Below are positions 23,301-35,571 of a stretch of 64,000 nucleotides of DNA, piece after piece. Source of the DNA: Sinotaia quadrata (Eukaryota > Mollusca > Gastropoda > Architaenioglossa > Viviparidae); the NCBI GenBank assembly GCA_028829895.1, contig CM054178.1:65812335-65876334 (forward strand). The letters are read 5' to 3'. The first letter of the stretch is position 1, and each line of letters starts with the position of its first letter. The position numbers and the translations under genes are program-made. The notes below the pieces were generated by a model that had not been told where the DNA came from, ran no database searches, and worked only from the letters and a program-made list of their open reading frames with translations.

Positions 23301-23754
23301 TTCCTTCCCATAATTTATCTCGTCTTCTAAAGTATTAACATGTTTTACCCCAGCCCTCGACTGCTTTAACTTTAGCTAGTTTAAAGGTTTTTGAAAGGCT
23401 TCCTAGGCTAGACTTCAAAATACATCCAGTAATTAAAGCCAACATCAAAATGTCTCACTAAAGTGCAAAATATCTAAGAACATGAGGTTTTACTTTCCAC
23501 CTTTTATTTTTATTTATACTTAATACGTGCTTTAAAAAAAAAAATGAAAAAGCTGAAGTATGAGCAAACTGTTCCTCTTATATTTACAAATTGAAAATTT
23601 TTATCAAAGAGTAAAATAACTAAGAGAAACCGTTAATGTTACATACAAAGCTCTTGGAATTTAATTTTCTTGCGTAGAGAAAAAATTAAATAATTTAGAC
23701 AGAAATTATGCAATAAGGAACCTCTACTTTTTTGCCTTTCCCCATTTTTTCTAT
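23301..23754. other. AT-rich spacer, no gene seen
   Basis: No open frame of note and no repeat beyond short A runs. Confidence 0.55.
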
Positions 23755-24075
23755 CCAGAAATTGCTAATATTTGTTTACAGCCATAAACATCATGTGCTC
23801 ATTGACTTACACAAATTGTTAATATCTGTTTACAGCCATAAACATTACGTGTCCATTGACCTACAAAGACTGCTAATATTTGTTTACAGCCATAAACATT
23901 ACGTGTCCATTGACTTACAAAAATTGCTAATATCTGTTTACAGCCATAAACATTACGTGTCTATTGACTTACAAAGACTGCTAATATCTGTTTACAGCCA
24001 TAAACATTACGTGTCCATTGACTTACAAAGACTGCTAATATCAGTTTACAGCTATAAACATTACATGTCCATTAC
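23755..24075. repeat. 54-bp minisatellite, ~6 copies
   Basis: Units contain GCTAATATCTGTTTACAGCC and ATAAACATTACGTGTCCATT. The 54-bp period yields an 18-residue repeated open frame that is an artefact. GTTTACAGCC and TTACGTG make each unit look superficially like a regulatory site. Confidence 0.92.
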
Positions 24076-24604
24076 ATTAGTAAACGTTTCAAATTAGCAA
24101 AGATAAGATTAAGAGAAACAGGAAATCAAACATTAGGTAAATGAATATTTCTGAATTCTGTCGAGAAAAGACGAAGGTCTGGATAGGAAAATTGGGTATG
24201 CGGGTATGTTTATAAATATTTAAAGAACAATCCCCAATCGGGCCTCAACACACAAAACATGTTCGAGTTTACTCACGTTCGTCCCAAACAGCTGACTAAA
24301 ATCTTTCCCAAGTCATAGTAAACTATAGGATTATTAGTGCTGGATTACGACTCACAGAACCTTGGACTTACATGGGTTTTTCAAACACATAAAAATATAA
24401 TGTAGACAAAAGAGGCTCTTTCAAAAGTACACCAGAAAATTAAAGCAATTAAATGAAAGAAATACAGACACAGAACATACTAGTAATTCTTGAATTTATT
24501 TAAACAAGGAAAAGTTAAGGATAATGGTATGGCACACCAAAAACCTCATCTGTGTATTGTCAAAAGAGAGTTTATTATTTCTATGTTTTATGTTGCATGG
24601 GAGA
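24076..24604. other. Spacer, no gene seen
   Basis: Unique AT-rich sequence without recognisable features. Confidence 0.55.
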
Positions 24605-24925
24605 TCTGTTGTGTACAACCAAGGCTTTGCTAACCCGTTTCTTACAACCATGGCATGGTAGACCGGGTACATACAACCATGGCATTGACAGGTCTGTTAC
24701 TTACAACCAGGGTATGACACGGCTCTTACAACCGTGGCATGGCAGGCCTGGTACTTATAAATATGGAGTGACAGGCCTGTTACAACCAGGGCATGACAGG
24801 CCTGGTAACTCACAACCAGGGAATGATAGGCCTGTTATTTACAACCAGAACATGGCAGGCCTCGTAATTACAACAAAGGCAGGGCAGGCCTCGTAATTAA
24901 AAATCAGGTCATGGCAGGCAGGTCG
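24605..24925. repeat. ~28-30-bp minisatellite (ACAACCAGGGCATGACAGGCCTG)
   Basis: About ten imperfect units, each with the palindrome CAGGCCTG or a variant and an ACAACCA spacer. Confidence 0.88.
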
Positions 24926-26365
24926 GTTCATTTACTGTTGAGATTTTCTCTACGTAGTCCGCACAACACAGCATGCATATTTAGAAAATGTAGTTGACAA
25001 CTCGTGATCTTGCAGTTTGACAACAGTTTATTATGACTCATTTTATACACAATTTAAGCATTGCAATTTATTAACTTTTTACCACTGTTTTATTCGTGCA
25101 CGGTTAGACAATAAAACCTTCTGAACACTTCTAATGGGCATGCGCACAGAGGGATTGCAATCCATAAGAATATGTTCACACGCACGCACGCACGCATGCA
25201 CGCACAAACACACACACAAAGTGTTCTTCGAGTTCTTAGTGGAGCAGATGTCAAGTGCATACTTGGCGCAAAGCAAAACATGGCGATGAGTCAAGGATTT
25301 GAAAGAAATATTTATTAAGCTATGAAAAGTACAAGTTTTCTATTTCTGCCATTTCTCCCCAGTGCTCGTAGGAGTGAGAGTACAGCTGTTTTTAACAAGC
25401 TTGGTCGTAGGAGTGAGAGTACGGCTGTTTTTAACACGCTTGGTCGGCTTCCTCCCGCGAAACCGTGCATTACGGCCCAGTGTGTATTAAAAAAAAAAAC
25501 TTTCACCATTTCATCTCTCACCTTGGAGTATGTTATCACTCCGCCTACCCAGCCTTCCAGTGGTTATCTGCTTATCATTATACTGACTTATTTTATCAGT
25601 ATCTACCTATCTGTCGTCTGCCCGCCAGCTCGTCCTTTTCTCTATCTATCCGTTTGTCTGATTATCTGTCTATTTACTGAGTATATTACTCTGTCGTCCG
25701 TACATATGTTGTGTTGAACTCCTTGTTTGTTTTTCCGTTCGCTCGCCCACTCTCCTAACTTGTGTTTTCTTAAAATCAATTTTTATAAATGAAAGGACGT
25801 GTGCACGTGCATGAGAAAAAAGCTAAGTGTGTTTCTCTGCTTGCGCACGTGATATATTCATTGTAAATGTGTCTGAGTGTGTCTGCATGCTTATGTGTGT
25901 GAGGAAAATATAATACGTATTCATCGTGTGTGTGTGTGTGTGTGTGTGTCTGCGTGCGCGCTTGCAGAAAGTGCGCGAAGCGAATAAAAAACAAAGGTTG
26001 CGAAAAGTAATTTCCTGTAGGAGAATGGCTAGAATCAGTTTTGTTTTATTGACACTTAAAAACAATTACGAACGGAAACTAATAGAGAACTTTTCTTTTT
26101 TAAACTTAATGAGTTTATGAGAGCAAGAGAGAGAGAGAGAGAGAGAGAGAGTGTGTGTGTGTGTGTGAGTGAGTGAGTGAGTGTGAGAGAGAGAGAGAAT
26201 AGCATCGCTGCCTGTTAATTTGGTTGTAAGCCTGAATCCAGAGGGAATTTTGGTTGACTTCGGCAAGAGGTTACATTGTTTGACTCATTGACACTCAAAG
26301 TTTTGTGTCAGAATAGACATTTCCTTACAACACTCTCACAGCTCAGACTTTGGCTCGGGGTGAAT
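24926..26365. other. Spacer with short simple repeats; 39-bp duplication at 25367-25444
   Basis: Two copies of a 39-bp unit (CGTAGGAGTGAGAGTACAGC start) lie at 25367 and 25406. Other tracts are CACGCACG near 25180, a T/C-rich CTATCTATC patch near 25640, (GT)n at 25926-25950 and a GA/GT compound tract at 26123-26200. Open frames here are short and mostly cross these tracts. Confidence 0.6.
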
Positions 26366-26650
26366 CTTAGTGATACGGATTTGAATTTTAAAACCACGTG
26401 CCTTAGATCTCAGTAATGGTGTAAAGTTGGCCCTAATTAAAGCCGGCCTTTTAGTAATGCGGATTTGAATTTAAAAACCACGTGCCTTAGATCTCAGTAA
26501 TGGTGTAAAGTTGGCCCTAATTAAAGCCGGCCTTTTAGTAATGCGGATTTGAATTTAAAAACCACGTGCCTTAGATTTCAGTATCGGTGTAAAGTTGGTC
26601 CTAATTAAAGCCGGCCTTTTAGTAATGCGGATTTGGCTTTAAAAAGCACA
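26366..26650. repeat. 84-bp minisatellite, ~3.3 copies
   Basis: Units begin AGTAATGCGGATTTGAATTT (starts at 26453 and 26537) and include ACCACGTGCCTTAGAT and AAAGCCGGCCTTTT. The first and last copies are partial or diverged. Each unit carries one CACGTG E-box. Confidence 0.92.
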
Positions 26651-27079
26651 AACTTTAGATTTCAGTAAGGTTATGAATTTATACTGATAAAGATTAAGGA
26701 TTTCAGATCTCTAAATATTTATGATCTGGGTTCAAACTTTAGTCATAAATCTCATTATGTTTAGACCATGTTTGATAAATACGGACTTTAAATTACAATT
26801 TGTTTCAATTATTTATGATAGTGTGTAATTTAGTTTTTAAAAGGATGCTTGGAAAGGAAAAGTTTGACTTCACTCATCTTTTTTTCCTGACGATTCAAAG
26901 CTGTAAAGGGGTGACACGGTTCAACGGCTTAACTCTCATGAAACGTGTTCTTGGAATTAGTCCCGGTTTAAAGCCCCCAATAATCTGTTCAGATGGTTAT
27001 CGAGTGGCCTTAATCGCTTTCTTTTTACAATTCTCAGTGATTTGATTGGGTTTGTAAGCGTGACTTTGTCGTGACTTTG
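26651..27079. other. Spacer, no gene supported
   Basis: An 81-codon open frame (26800-27045, plus) has no recognisable domain. Confidence 0.5.
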
Positions 27080-27905
27080 TTAGTGTGACTTTGCTAGGTA
27101 AGTATTTATCTGTTCTGATTTATTCACTGGTTTAAATAGTGATATGGCTTTTCTGACTTAATTTTATTGACTTATTTTATTTGTTCAGTATTCTACATAG
27201 AGATATGGCTGTGTGACTTAATTTGATCGAATTTTGTTAAGATGCTTAGTGCTTTAAATAATGACTTACGGATCATTGATTAATCTGATTGTCTTTTGTG
27301 TTTTGTCCAGTGTTCAACAAAGCGTGACATTACTCAATGATTTACTTATCGCGTGTGATTTGTTCAATGCTTTAAATATTGTCACGGCTCAGTGACTTAA
27401 TTTGATTGAATTTCGTGTAATTTGTTCATTGTTTTAAATAGTGTCATGGCTCAATTACTTAATTTGAATGAATTTCGTATATTTTGTTAGTGTTCTTAAT
27501 AGTGTCATGGCTCAGTGACTTAATTTGATTTACTTGTATGATTTGTTTAGTGCATTAAGTGATGACAATGCTCACTGACTTAATTTGATTGCCTTTTTCT
27601 ATTTGTTTAGTGCATTAAATGACGACAATGCTCACTGACTTAATTTGATTGCATTTTGTGATTTGTTTAGCACTTTAAATGATGACATGGCTTACATTGC
27701 CTTTTGTAATTTGCTTACTGCATTAAATGATGACACGGCTCACTGACTTAATGTGACCGTCACAAGTGATTTAAATGGTGACATGGCTTTGTCACATTTG
27801 TTCTTTTTGTTAATTTGCTCACTGTTTTAATGGTGACATACTTCAGTGACTTAATCGTCTCCTGTCATTTGTTCACTGCTTTAAAATTGGATCAGTGATT
27901 TGATT
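27080..27905. repeat. ~60-bp degenerate minisatellite, ~13 copies
   Basis: The core is GACATGGCTCACTGACTTAA, TTTGATTG and GATTTGTTTAGTGC. Copies near 27540-27700 are the most alike, and the flanks are diverged and indel-rich. Confidence 0.85.
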
Positions 27906-28765
27906 ATTTCTGTTGCTTTCACAGTGCTTTAAGAGAAAGACTCAACACACTGATTGTTTGACCCACTGTTGCAACCTAAAAGAGTTCTTTCATGTAATTA
28001 CTCCATTGGTGCAAATATTGGATCTGAATTATCGCAAGGAACAATAAAAAATACTCCCTTCAAACTAAACTCGTCTGTGTAGAGCATCAGACCACTGCGA
28101 CAGTTATACTTTTCTCCTATTTGGAATTGATTTTGAAACAAAACACATGAATAAGAACAAACCAATATACTTTAAATGTTTATAAAAAAAAGAAAAATTC
28201 GCTCGCACATACCCGTGCAGCCGAGATGGGTGGGGGAATTCTTTAAGCGTTCTTAAGGCTGGTTGTTTTCTTTGTAATAACTGAAGAAAAGAGAGTAAAG
28301 AAGTTCTGTAAGTCCTTTTTCCGATTGTGCGCTCTCCGTACTCAAACGAACCAGAGGGTAAACTTTCTGCACAGCTTTTCGACTGCGAAAATTCACTGTA
28401 CGAGGTCAGGTATTTCTTCTCTTTTCTCTGTGTTTTGAAGACTGTTTAATACACGACCACAAACACCTGTGCGGTCATTAACAAGACGCAAGTTTTTTTT
28501 TGACGTCACAGATATAGGTTAGCTTTTGCCATTGGTGTAAACATTCTTCTTATCTCTAAACAGACTAATTCTCGTAAGGCGCGCAGAGAGAAAAGCACAA
28601 TATTTTCGGAGGTCTGTTGAAACAACAAAGTGTCAAGACATATGTTTACACACAGCAGTCAGTACACCTGATCTTGCTCTTACATACGTTCGCGGCCATT
28701 GCAGGTCATGATGAGCGTAAGGTTTTCAGCTATATGTGCGTGTGCTGGCGCAAGACTTTGAGACG
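27906..28765. other. Unique, more GC-balanced spacer; possible promoter or 5' exon
   Basis: Between about 28200 and 28760 CpG is more frequent and tandem repeats are absent. A possible donor (GAGGTCAG followed by GTATTTC) lies at about 28402-28415, and a TGACGTCA CRE palindrome is exact at 28501-28508. I see no ATG-initiated open frame of useful length. An untranslated first exon is possible but unproven. Confidence 0.25.
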
Positions 28766-29075
28766 CGTACTGATATTTTGGGATACGTGATTAGGTTCCA
28801 GAATGTGCCGCTACTCTTTGGGATACATGATTAGGTTCCAGAATGCGGCTACTCTTTGGGATATGTGGGTTTGACTTTAAGATATTTAGACAAGAAAGCA
28901 TGTTTACGTTCAAAATTCATATTTATATACTCAGAACACATCCAAAGAATCTGAAACATGTGTTTATATTTCGGAATACATGTTCAAATTTTGAAATTTC
29001 GAGTTTATATTTCAGATTGCATGTCTATATTTTGGAGCACATGTTTATAATCTGAAATACATGTTTATAATTTGT
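28766..29075. repeat. ~45-bp duplication followed by ~26-bp minisatellite (left block)
   Basis: GGGATACGTGATTAGGTTCC-type units repeat at about 28780 and 28819, with a partial third. From about 28900 units like ACATGTTTATATTTTGGA continue to 29075. The same unit type resumes at 30586. Confidence 0.78.
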
Positions 29076-30585
29076 TACAAACCAGCTCTTATTTGACAAC
29101 CCTGTCCCAGTATCAGGATTTAAAGTTATTAATTTTACTGTTCACACCTCTTCTGACAACAGACCGGTTGCCTAATTCACCCTTCAGTCCTTACAATTAG
29201 CTCACCCTTGAGTTCTGGCACCCAATGTAATGACTGGTAAGTTCGAGTACATGTATGGGTTGGAAACAGTTATCTTAATCTGACTGATTACAACATAGAA
29301 AATCATTTGTATCACTTTCCACCACCCCCCATACCATTGGTCGCACTTATAATCGAGTCAGGTCATCAAGATAACAAGAGTAAATTTTAATAGTTTACAA
29401 TAAAATAGAACTCTTCAATTAAAAGCCACAGAGTCAATTGGCAGTGTTATGCCACTTAGCTGTTTATTTCAGTAAAGGATGAATACACTCAGCGAAGTCA
29501 CACTCAGTCAGTCCACAATCCAGTGCTTGGCATTCACTTTAGGACACATGTCTCAGAAATTGTCTCACAGTGTTTCCAGGGATAATAGACCTCAAAAGGG
29601 AGGGAGGAGCCCACTGGAATAGAGTTCAGTACTATCAGCAAGGAGGGAGGAGCCTGCTGGAACAGAGTATGGTTCTATCAGCAAGGAGGGAGGAGCCTGC
29701 TGGAACAGTGTAATTTCTATCTGCAAGTTTTTACACATTACTTATCATGTTCTTTTGCGGCAGACTGAAACAGGGGTCCCTTACAATTGACTGTAATCAT
29801 TAATTTACAATTTGACAAGATTTACAAATGGGATAAAATGTCCCAGTCCACGCTCATGCAGGTTACAATAATTATATAAAGGTTATACATGAATGCAGCA
29901 TCTTGCTAAATCCAATGAACACACCATCATAAGTGCACAACATATGTTTAAGTTTAACATCACATATTTTCTATCATCACTGAACATTTCTGAATGGAAT
30001 GGGCATTAGTTTACACGCAAAAATCAATAAAAGAATACATGAATATACTTACAAGCATTCTTAATGCAATATACAATAATAGCTTTTGAGAATTCTAAAT
30101 GCTTACCTCTCTTTTATAACTGTGGGCTAAGGTTGCTTCATTCACTCAATCGTTGTCTACTCTTGGATATGGGCATTGTGTACATAAATAACATTTTAAC
30201 ACACAGTCCTATTTTTAGACACCTATGTATGCCCATACATAGCCTATGTCATTGACGGGAAAACATACCTCCATATACGGATATTGAGCATCCATCAACA
30301 AACTACTTACCTGCTAATCCCCCTTCACTGTCACCTTCTGACTGCCCATGCATGATGGTCAAGTAACCTATATCCATGATACATAACAAAAGGGTAGCTT
30401 CTTGCATCACCATTTGCAAGACTGGTTTCATGGTATGATACTTATAGTAGAAATGAAAATGAAATTAATATGAACATTAACTAAATCAGGGCATAATTTC
30501 CTGAGGCCATTCTGACACACACATCATAATGTGTGCATGCATTCTGGATCATGTTTTATAGCTAAGAAAAGGTGCTTCATTTTTG
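29076..30585. other. 1.5-kb segment separating two blocks of one minisatellite
   Basis: It has no 26-bp units, although similar units flank it on both sides, so it may be an insertion. Near the left edge it begins TGTTACAAACC and carries CTGGCACCCAATG at about 29215, which faintly resembles an LTR start followed by a primer-binding-site-like word. No matching right LTR was found. An internal 43-bp minisatellite sits at 29594-29712. No open frame of interest. Confidence 0.4.
29594..29712. repeat. 43-bp minisatellite, ~2.7 copies
   Basis: Units share GGGAGGAGCCTGCTGGAACA and TTCTATCAGCAAGGA. Confidence 0.9.
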
Positions 30586-30790
30586 AATACAGATTTATAA
30601 CCAGAAATTAGTATAATATTTTGGAATAGTTACCCTTCACTTCTAAAGTGCTAGTTTATATTTTGGAGTACTTATTTATATCCTGGAATATTTGTTTATA
30701 TTTCAGAACAGAGGTTAAAATTTGGAATATTTGCTTAGAATCCAAAACCATTTACTTAGATTACAGAATACTTACTGTGTTTATATTTAC
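30586..30790. repeat. ~26-bp minisatellite (right block)
   Basis: Units such as TTTATATTTTGGAGTACTTA match those at 28900-29075. Confidence 0.7.
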
Positions 30791-30996
30791 TCTTGAAAAA
30801 AAAATAGAATGGTTATTAAGTACTCTAATCAGAGCACTGCACAAAAAATTACTACTACACAAAAGTGTGCTGCAGAGTGAATATAAATGGGAATACTTGT
30901 ACACCTAAAGTCTGAAGAAAACAATAAAATAAAATAAATGCTAAAGAGGGGAGTACGGGCGGAATCGCATATTTTATGATGTGTTACTTCAGCTGC

Positions 30997-30999
<3 letters not shown>

Positions 31000-31062
<63 letters not shown>
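31000..31062. repeat. (CT)n microsatellite
   Basis: About 31 CT dinucleotides followed by a short TATCTGTCTGTC tail. Confidence 0.97.
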
Positions 31063-31065
<3 letters not shown>

Positions 31066-31979
31066 CTGTCTGTCTACTTGCGAGTTATCATTTATTTTCT
31101 ACTTCGTTAGATGCAAGCAGTATCAGGAATGTAGAACGCAAACCTCTTGCTCAAGTTATCAGGGTCGTGAAAACTTTCTGATGATCCTTAACCACTCTCT
31201 ACGTGAAGGTAGTAGGTTTAAACTCTAATGGGATGATAGAGTCTGGAATGCAGAAGGCTGCTGACACTGATAACCTCTTGGCAGTTAAAAATCAGAAAAA
31301 GTGGCAAAATTGCTCCTTGCAAACCAAGTCAGACCTTACTCGCCCGACCTATGGCCCTCTCTTCTTTTGGAATAGAGTTCCCCCCCCCCCTTGGCAATTG
31401 CGCCCATACAAAATAATCAAGAGCTGAACAAGGCGTGAAACCCAAATTACAAATTTACGTCACACGTTCTTCGTTAAGGCCATCACACTCACTTGAAGGC
31501 ATGCTCTCATTTTCATCTTGTCTGTGATTTTTGCTTCTTTCACATCTGTACCAGATCCTCCTTTCTGACCTCATTCCTCCATAAGACAAATAATTTGTTA
31601 ATCCCACCTAAACCAAGGCAGAGACAGCGACTGAGAATTAAAGTCGCTCTTGATGTTAGAGAATGATCATTTCCTTTGGCTAATAGCTGCACGGTCTCTG
31701 AATGGCTTGATGAATTATTTATCATCATCCTCACATTGACTCTTCAGTGGCCGACTGATGACGCAAATTCTTAGAAGAGTGAGCTAAGGACAGAGAAATC
31801 TTGTGACCTTTCTGACCAATTTGTTGCGTCTCATGGTTAGTGATGTATCTTTTTTTTTTTCTGTTTTCTTTTTTTTTTTTGGACGGGGGGGGGGGGGGGG
31901 AATAGTTTGAGCACTTATATTTGCTTTGCTATTTTTTTTCCACTTAATTTTGTTTTCCTTTTATTAATTGTATTTCCTT
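31063..31979. other. Spacer with homopolymer cluster
   Basis: Contains C10 at about 31381, and a T-rich then G16 cluster at 31850-31902. The G run is a strong candidate for G-quadruplex formation, and for sequencing or assembly error. No gene seen. Confidence 0.6.
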
Positions 31980-32372
31980 TTAGTAAATTTGCCTAACCCT
32001 ATTTCAAAATTTAATTGTTATATAATTTGTTAAATTGTCGAAGTAACCCGACCTTGGGCACTCTTAATGATGGTATTTTTGTAAGTGTCAGAGTTGGAGT
32101 AAACACACGAGGTGAGAACATGCTAGAAATTGCTGATGCAATGTAAACCAGTTTCAACTAGATGAGTGGTTTTATTATCCAATGGTTAATGAGACCAAAC
32201 GTTTACATGCTGTAGAGAATACTATTGTCTAATCACTTGAATTTGGTGTGGCAAGAAGTCCAGTCATGAAAGGTGGCCGTTAACTTAAATGTGAGTTAAC
32301 TGACTGATTTAGAGAGAATGGACTTGGAAATATTTCATGCATGTTTGCTATTGATGTGTTTATTTGAGTTTT
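31980..32372 (+). repeat. Dispersed repeat A, copy 2 (~390 bp)
   Basis: Same orientation and order of shared words as 16344-16722. Differences are spread evenly as substitutions and small indels, as expected of two old interspersed copies. Confidence 0.8.
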
Positions 32373-33365
32373 ATTAGAGATGTATTATGTGTTTAGATTA
32401 TTATTTCTACAAATTGTGAACTATGATACATATATGTTATATGCTAAACAGTCGGCATTGTTTCTAGTGAACCCGCTCATAAAAATTTTACGCTGTCTTT
32501 ATTATGCTGTATGTATGTATCAGTCTAACAAATACTGTTGCACGAAACTGTTCATTGAGACTTGAATATAAGAAAGAGTGGAGTTAGAAACGAAATAATC
32601 TGGAAACTTGCATTTGTTTCCTGAATATATTTTTTACAGTGACAAAGCAGTCTTTCCTTGTGTTATCTGAATCTTCTCATCAACTGAATATAAACACACC
32701 CTGACCCCTGGTAGATGCTGGAAGTCTCTAGGAAATACATTATACTCCTTTGATGTATGGTGGCAACGTATGATGACTACAAGCAATTTCTGTTACAAGG
32801 AAGTTACTGGTAATTGCTACAAATGTTCTGCTTGAAGGAGCTGGTGCATCAAACGAGTGTCCAGGTTAGCTTCAAGGGAACAGAAGTGAATCAGTGTTTT
32901 AAATATTAGGAGGAAAACGTGGACTTGACAAGGACAATAAACGTGTGACTTTGATATGAAAAGGGTATAAAAAAGACAATTGTGGCTTTGCCTACACAAG
33001 AGTACTTAGAAGCTATTATCACTTATCTCTAATAACTCCATTTCTGTTCTCTAATGAGAACTATCCTGTGATTTGTATTGACAATATTTGTTGAATTGTG
33101 TTTTAGAATGTGGTTTCCTGGAAATAATTGATGTCAAGTAATATTTTTCATTGTATTCGTTATATGTATATTTGATTGTTGGTTTAATAAATTTATTGCT
33201 AAATTTATTGGCCTTCTTACATATTATTGATAATACTATGAAGAAGAAAGTGGATGGGTGGGGGCTTGCTAAATATTGATTAAATACTCATTTGTACTCT
33301 CCTTTAGCAAGAGGTTTACTATCATCGGAAATACTGTGTAACAGTAAATGTTTGTCTTTAATGTT
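32373..33365. other. Unique AT-rich spacer, no gene supported
   Basis: Short open frames only (for example 32380-32565), without recognisable features. Confidence 0.55.
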
Positions 33366-33535
33366 GTGGAAGAGACAAAACGGGTTACAGCGCCCGCATA
33401 TCCGCCTAGTGAGAGAGACGAGTGGTGTCTGCTGTCGAATTATTAATAGCATAAATTAAGATTTTCATCACTTTTAATTAGTTAAAGATGATTAATCAAT
33501 TAAAAATATCACAACCATTAACTAGGTGGCGTTGT
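33366..33535 (+). repeat. Dispersed repeat B, copy 1 (~170 bp)
   Basis: Aligns with 58335-58505. The best conserved part is GTTACAGCG, then GCATATCCGCC, AGTGAGAGAGACG and later TAATTAGTTA.AGATGATTAA. The flanks diverge on the right and fade gradually on the left. Confidence 0.8.
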
Positions 33536-34329
33536 CGTCTAATAGTTACTAATAGGTACTTAGTAGTATAAACAGTGCAGAAATTAATTTATTAGTAGTA
33601 TGTCTTTACTCATTATTCTATAGGTAGGTTTGGTAATAAGTGATTATGTCAGTCGGATTGAGCTTCATTGTTTGAGATGAAAGACATTCCTTGCACAGTT
33701 TTATCCATCTTAATACTTCGTACGGCAGCCTCTCCCTCCCGCATCCCGGAAAAAAAATCTTATTAAAAATTATCTTATTAAGGATGACTAGATTTTAGCA
33801 GGCTTATTTTGCCCAAGCCTTTATAAGATATATTTTGCATTTTTAAGTTAAAACCGTTAAATATTATGCGTCATATCAGATGAAAGAAAAAAAATATTAT
33901 TCGCATTAATAACAGAAAATGATGTCTGTACATTTTATATATGTATACAATTTCATTTATTCAGATACGGTCTTTTGGTTATATCCAGGGGAAAGAACTG
34001 AGCCTGTTTAGAGAAACCCTTGTATTTTAGTTTTTTCCCTTTTCCACTTGCAGCGTTTAGCAGTAATTGAACTATATTTGTGGTAAGTAGTTTACGGACA
34101 CGTTTGACGACACTGAGCAGACAAACGGTTACTAGAGTCATAGCGATCTAATATGTGAGATAGAAAAGACAAAGAAAAAAGTAAATGTAAAGATGAACAC
34201 TTATTTCATTACTTTTTCGTTTCAAGCGGAGAAATAATTGAATTTCCAGATAGATTTGAAATATGAAAAAGTTTGAAATAAAGAAAATAATTCATTTAGA
34301 TTTGCAGTTCGAACGATTAAGTGTACATG
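33536..34329. other. AT-rich spacer, no gene seen
   Basis: No recognisable feature. Confidence 0.55.
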
Positions 34330-35220
34330 AGAGAGAGAGAGAGAGTGAGAGAGAGTGATTGTGAGAGAGGGTGAAAGAGAGTGAGAGAAAGAGTGAGAGT
34401 GAGAGAGAGAGTCATAGGGATGTTACAAGGCCTTACCAAAATGCTTTAACTATGTTTAATATCTAATATTTCTTTCTGCTCATTTCACATCACTTGAAGG
34501 AAGAGAGAGAGAAGAGATAAAGATGGGAGAGATATATAAAGAGGGAGAAGAGAAAAAGAAAAAGTGAAAAAGAGAAATGGGGGGAGAGAGAGAGAGTGAG
34601 AGAAGGAAGAGAGAGGAGACAGAGAGAAAGGTGGGGAGATAAAAAAAAATTTGAGAGAGAGAAAGATAAAGAGAGAGTGGTAAAGGGAAAGAGAGATAAA
34701 GAAAGAGGGAAGATACAGATAAAAAGAGATGAAAGACAGAGGGAAGGAATGAGAGAGGGAATAGAGAAATAAGAGAGATATAAAGAGAGAGGGAAGGGAT
34801 GAGAGAGGGAATAGAGAAATAAGAGAGAGAAGAGAGATAAATAAAAATAATGAGAGTGAGATATAAAGAGAGAGGAGAGAAAGATAAAGAAGGGGAGAAA
34901 AATATAAAGAGTGATGAAGGGAAAGAATAGAGAACAAGAGAGAAAAGAGAGAAGGGAAATAAGAGTGGAGAGAGAGAGAGGGGGGGGGGAGAGCGAAGCA
35001 GAGAGAGGACAAAAAAGAAAGATACTAGATACTGAGGGGGAACGAATGAGCGAGAAAGAGAGAGGAAAAATGAGAGAGAAAGAAAAAAAGACAGTTAGAT
35101 TCAAAGACACTGAGAGGGAACGAAAAACGAGAAAGACAGAGAGAAAGAGAGAGAGATTCATTCAGACAGCAAGAAAGAGTGGGAGGGGGACAGAGAGAAA
35201 TACGAAGTGTGAGGGGTGGG
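34330..35220. repeat. ~900-bp polypurine tract
   Basis: The plus strand is dominated by G and A from 34330 to 34413 and again from 34500 to 35220. Internal duplications include AGAGAGGGAATAGAGAAATAA at about 34754 and 34805. The long Leu/Ser-rich and Arg/Glu-rich frames on the two strands are composition artefacts. Confidence 0.92.
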
Positions 35221-35342
35221 AGAGTAAAGAAATTTTTAATTTTCGTGTCTAGCATTTATCACCATTTTAATCGCGGATTCATCAGTATAGATACAGAGTT
35301 TCTGAAAATTTCTGGAATAAAAAAAAGAAATTAATGTTATGA

Positions 35343-35571
<229 letters not shown>

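Noticed and set aside
34485..35161. Minus-strand Leu/Ser/Phe-rich frame of 223 codons
   Set aside because: Complement of the polypurine tract, with two overlapping frames equally open.
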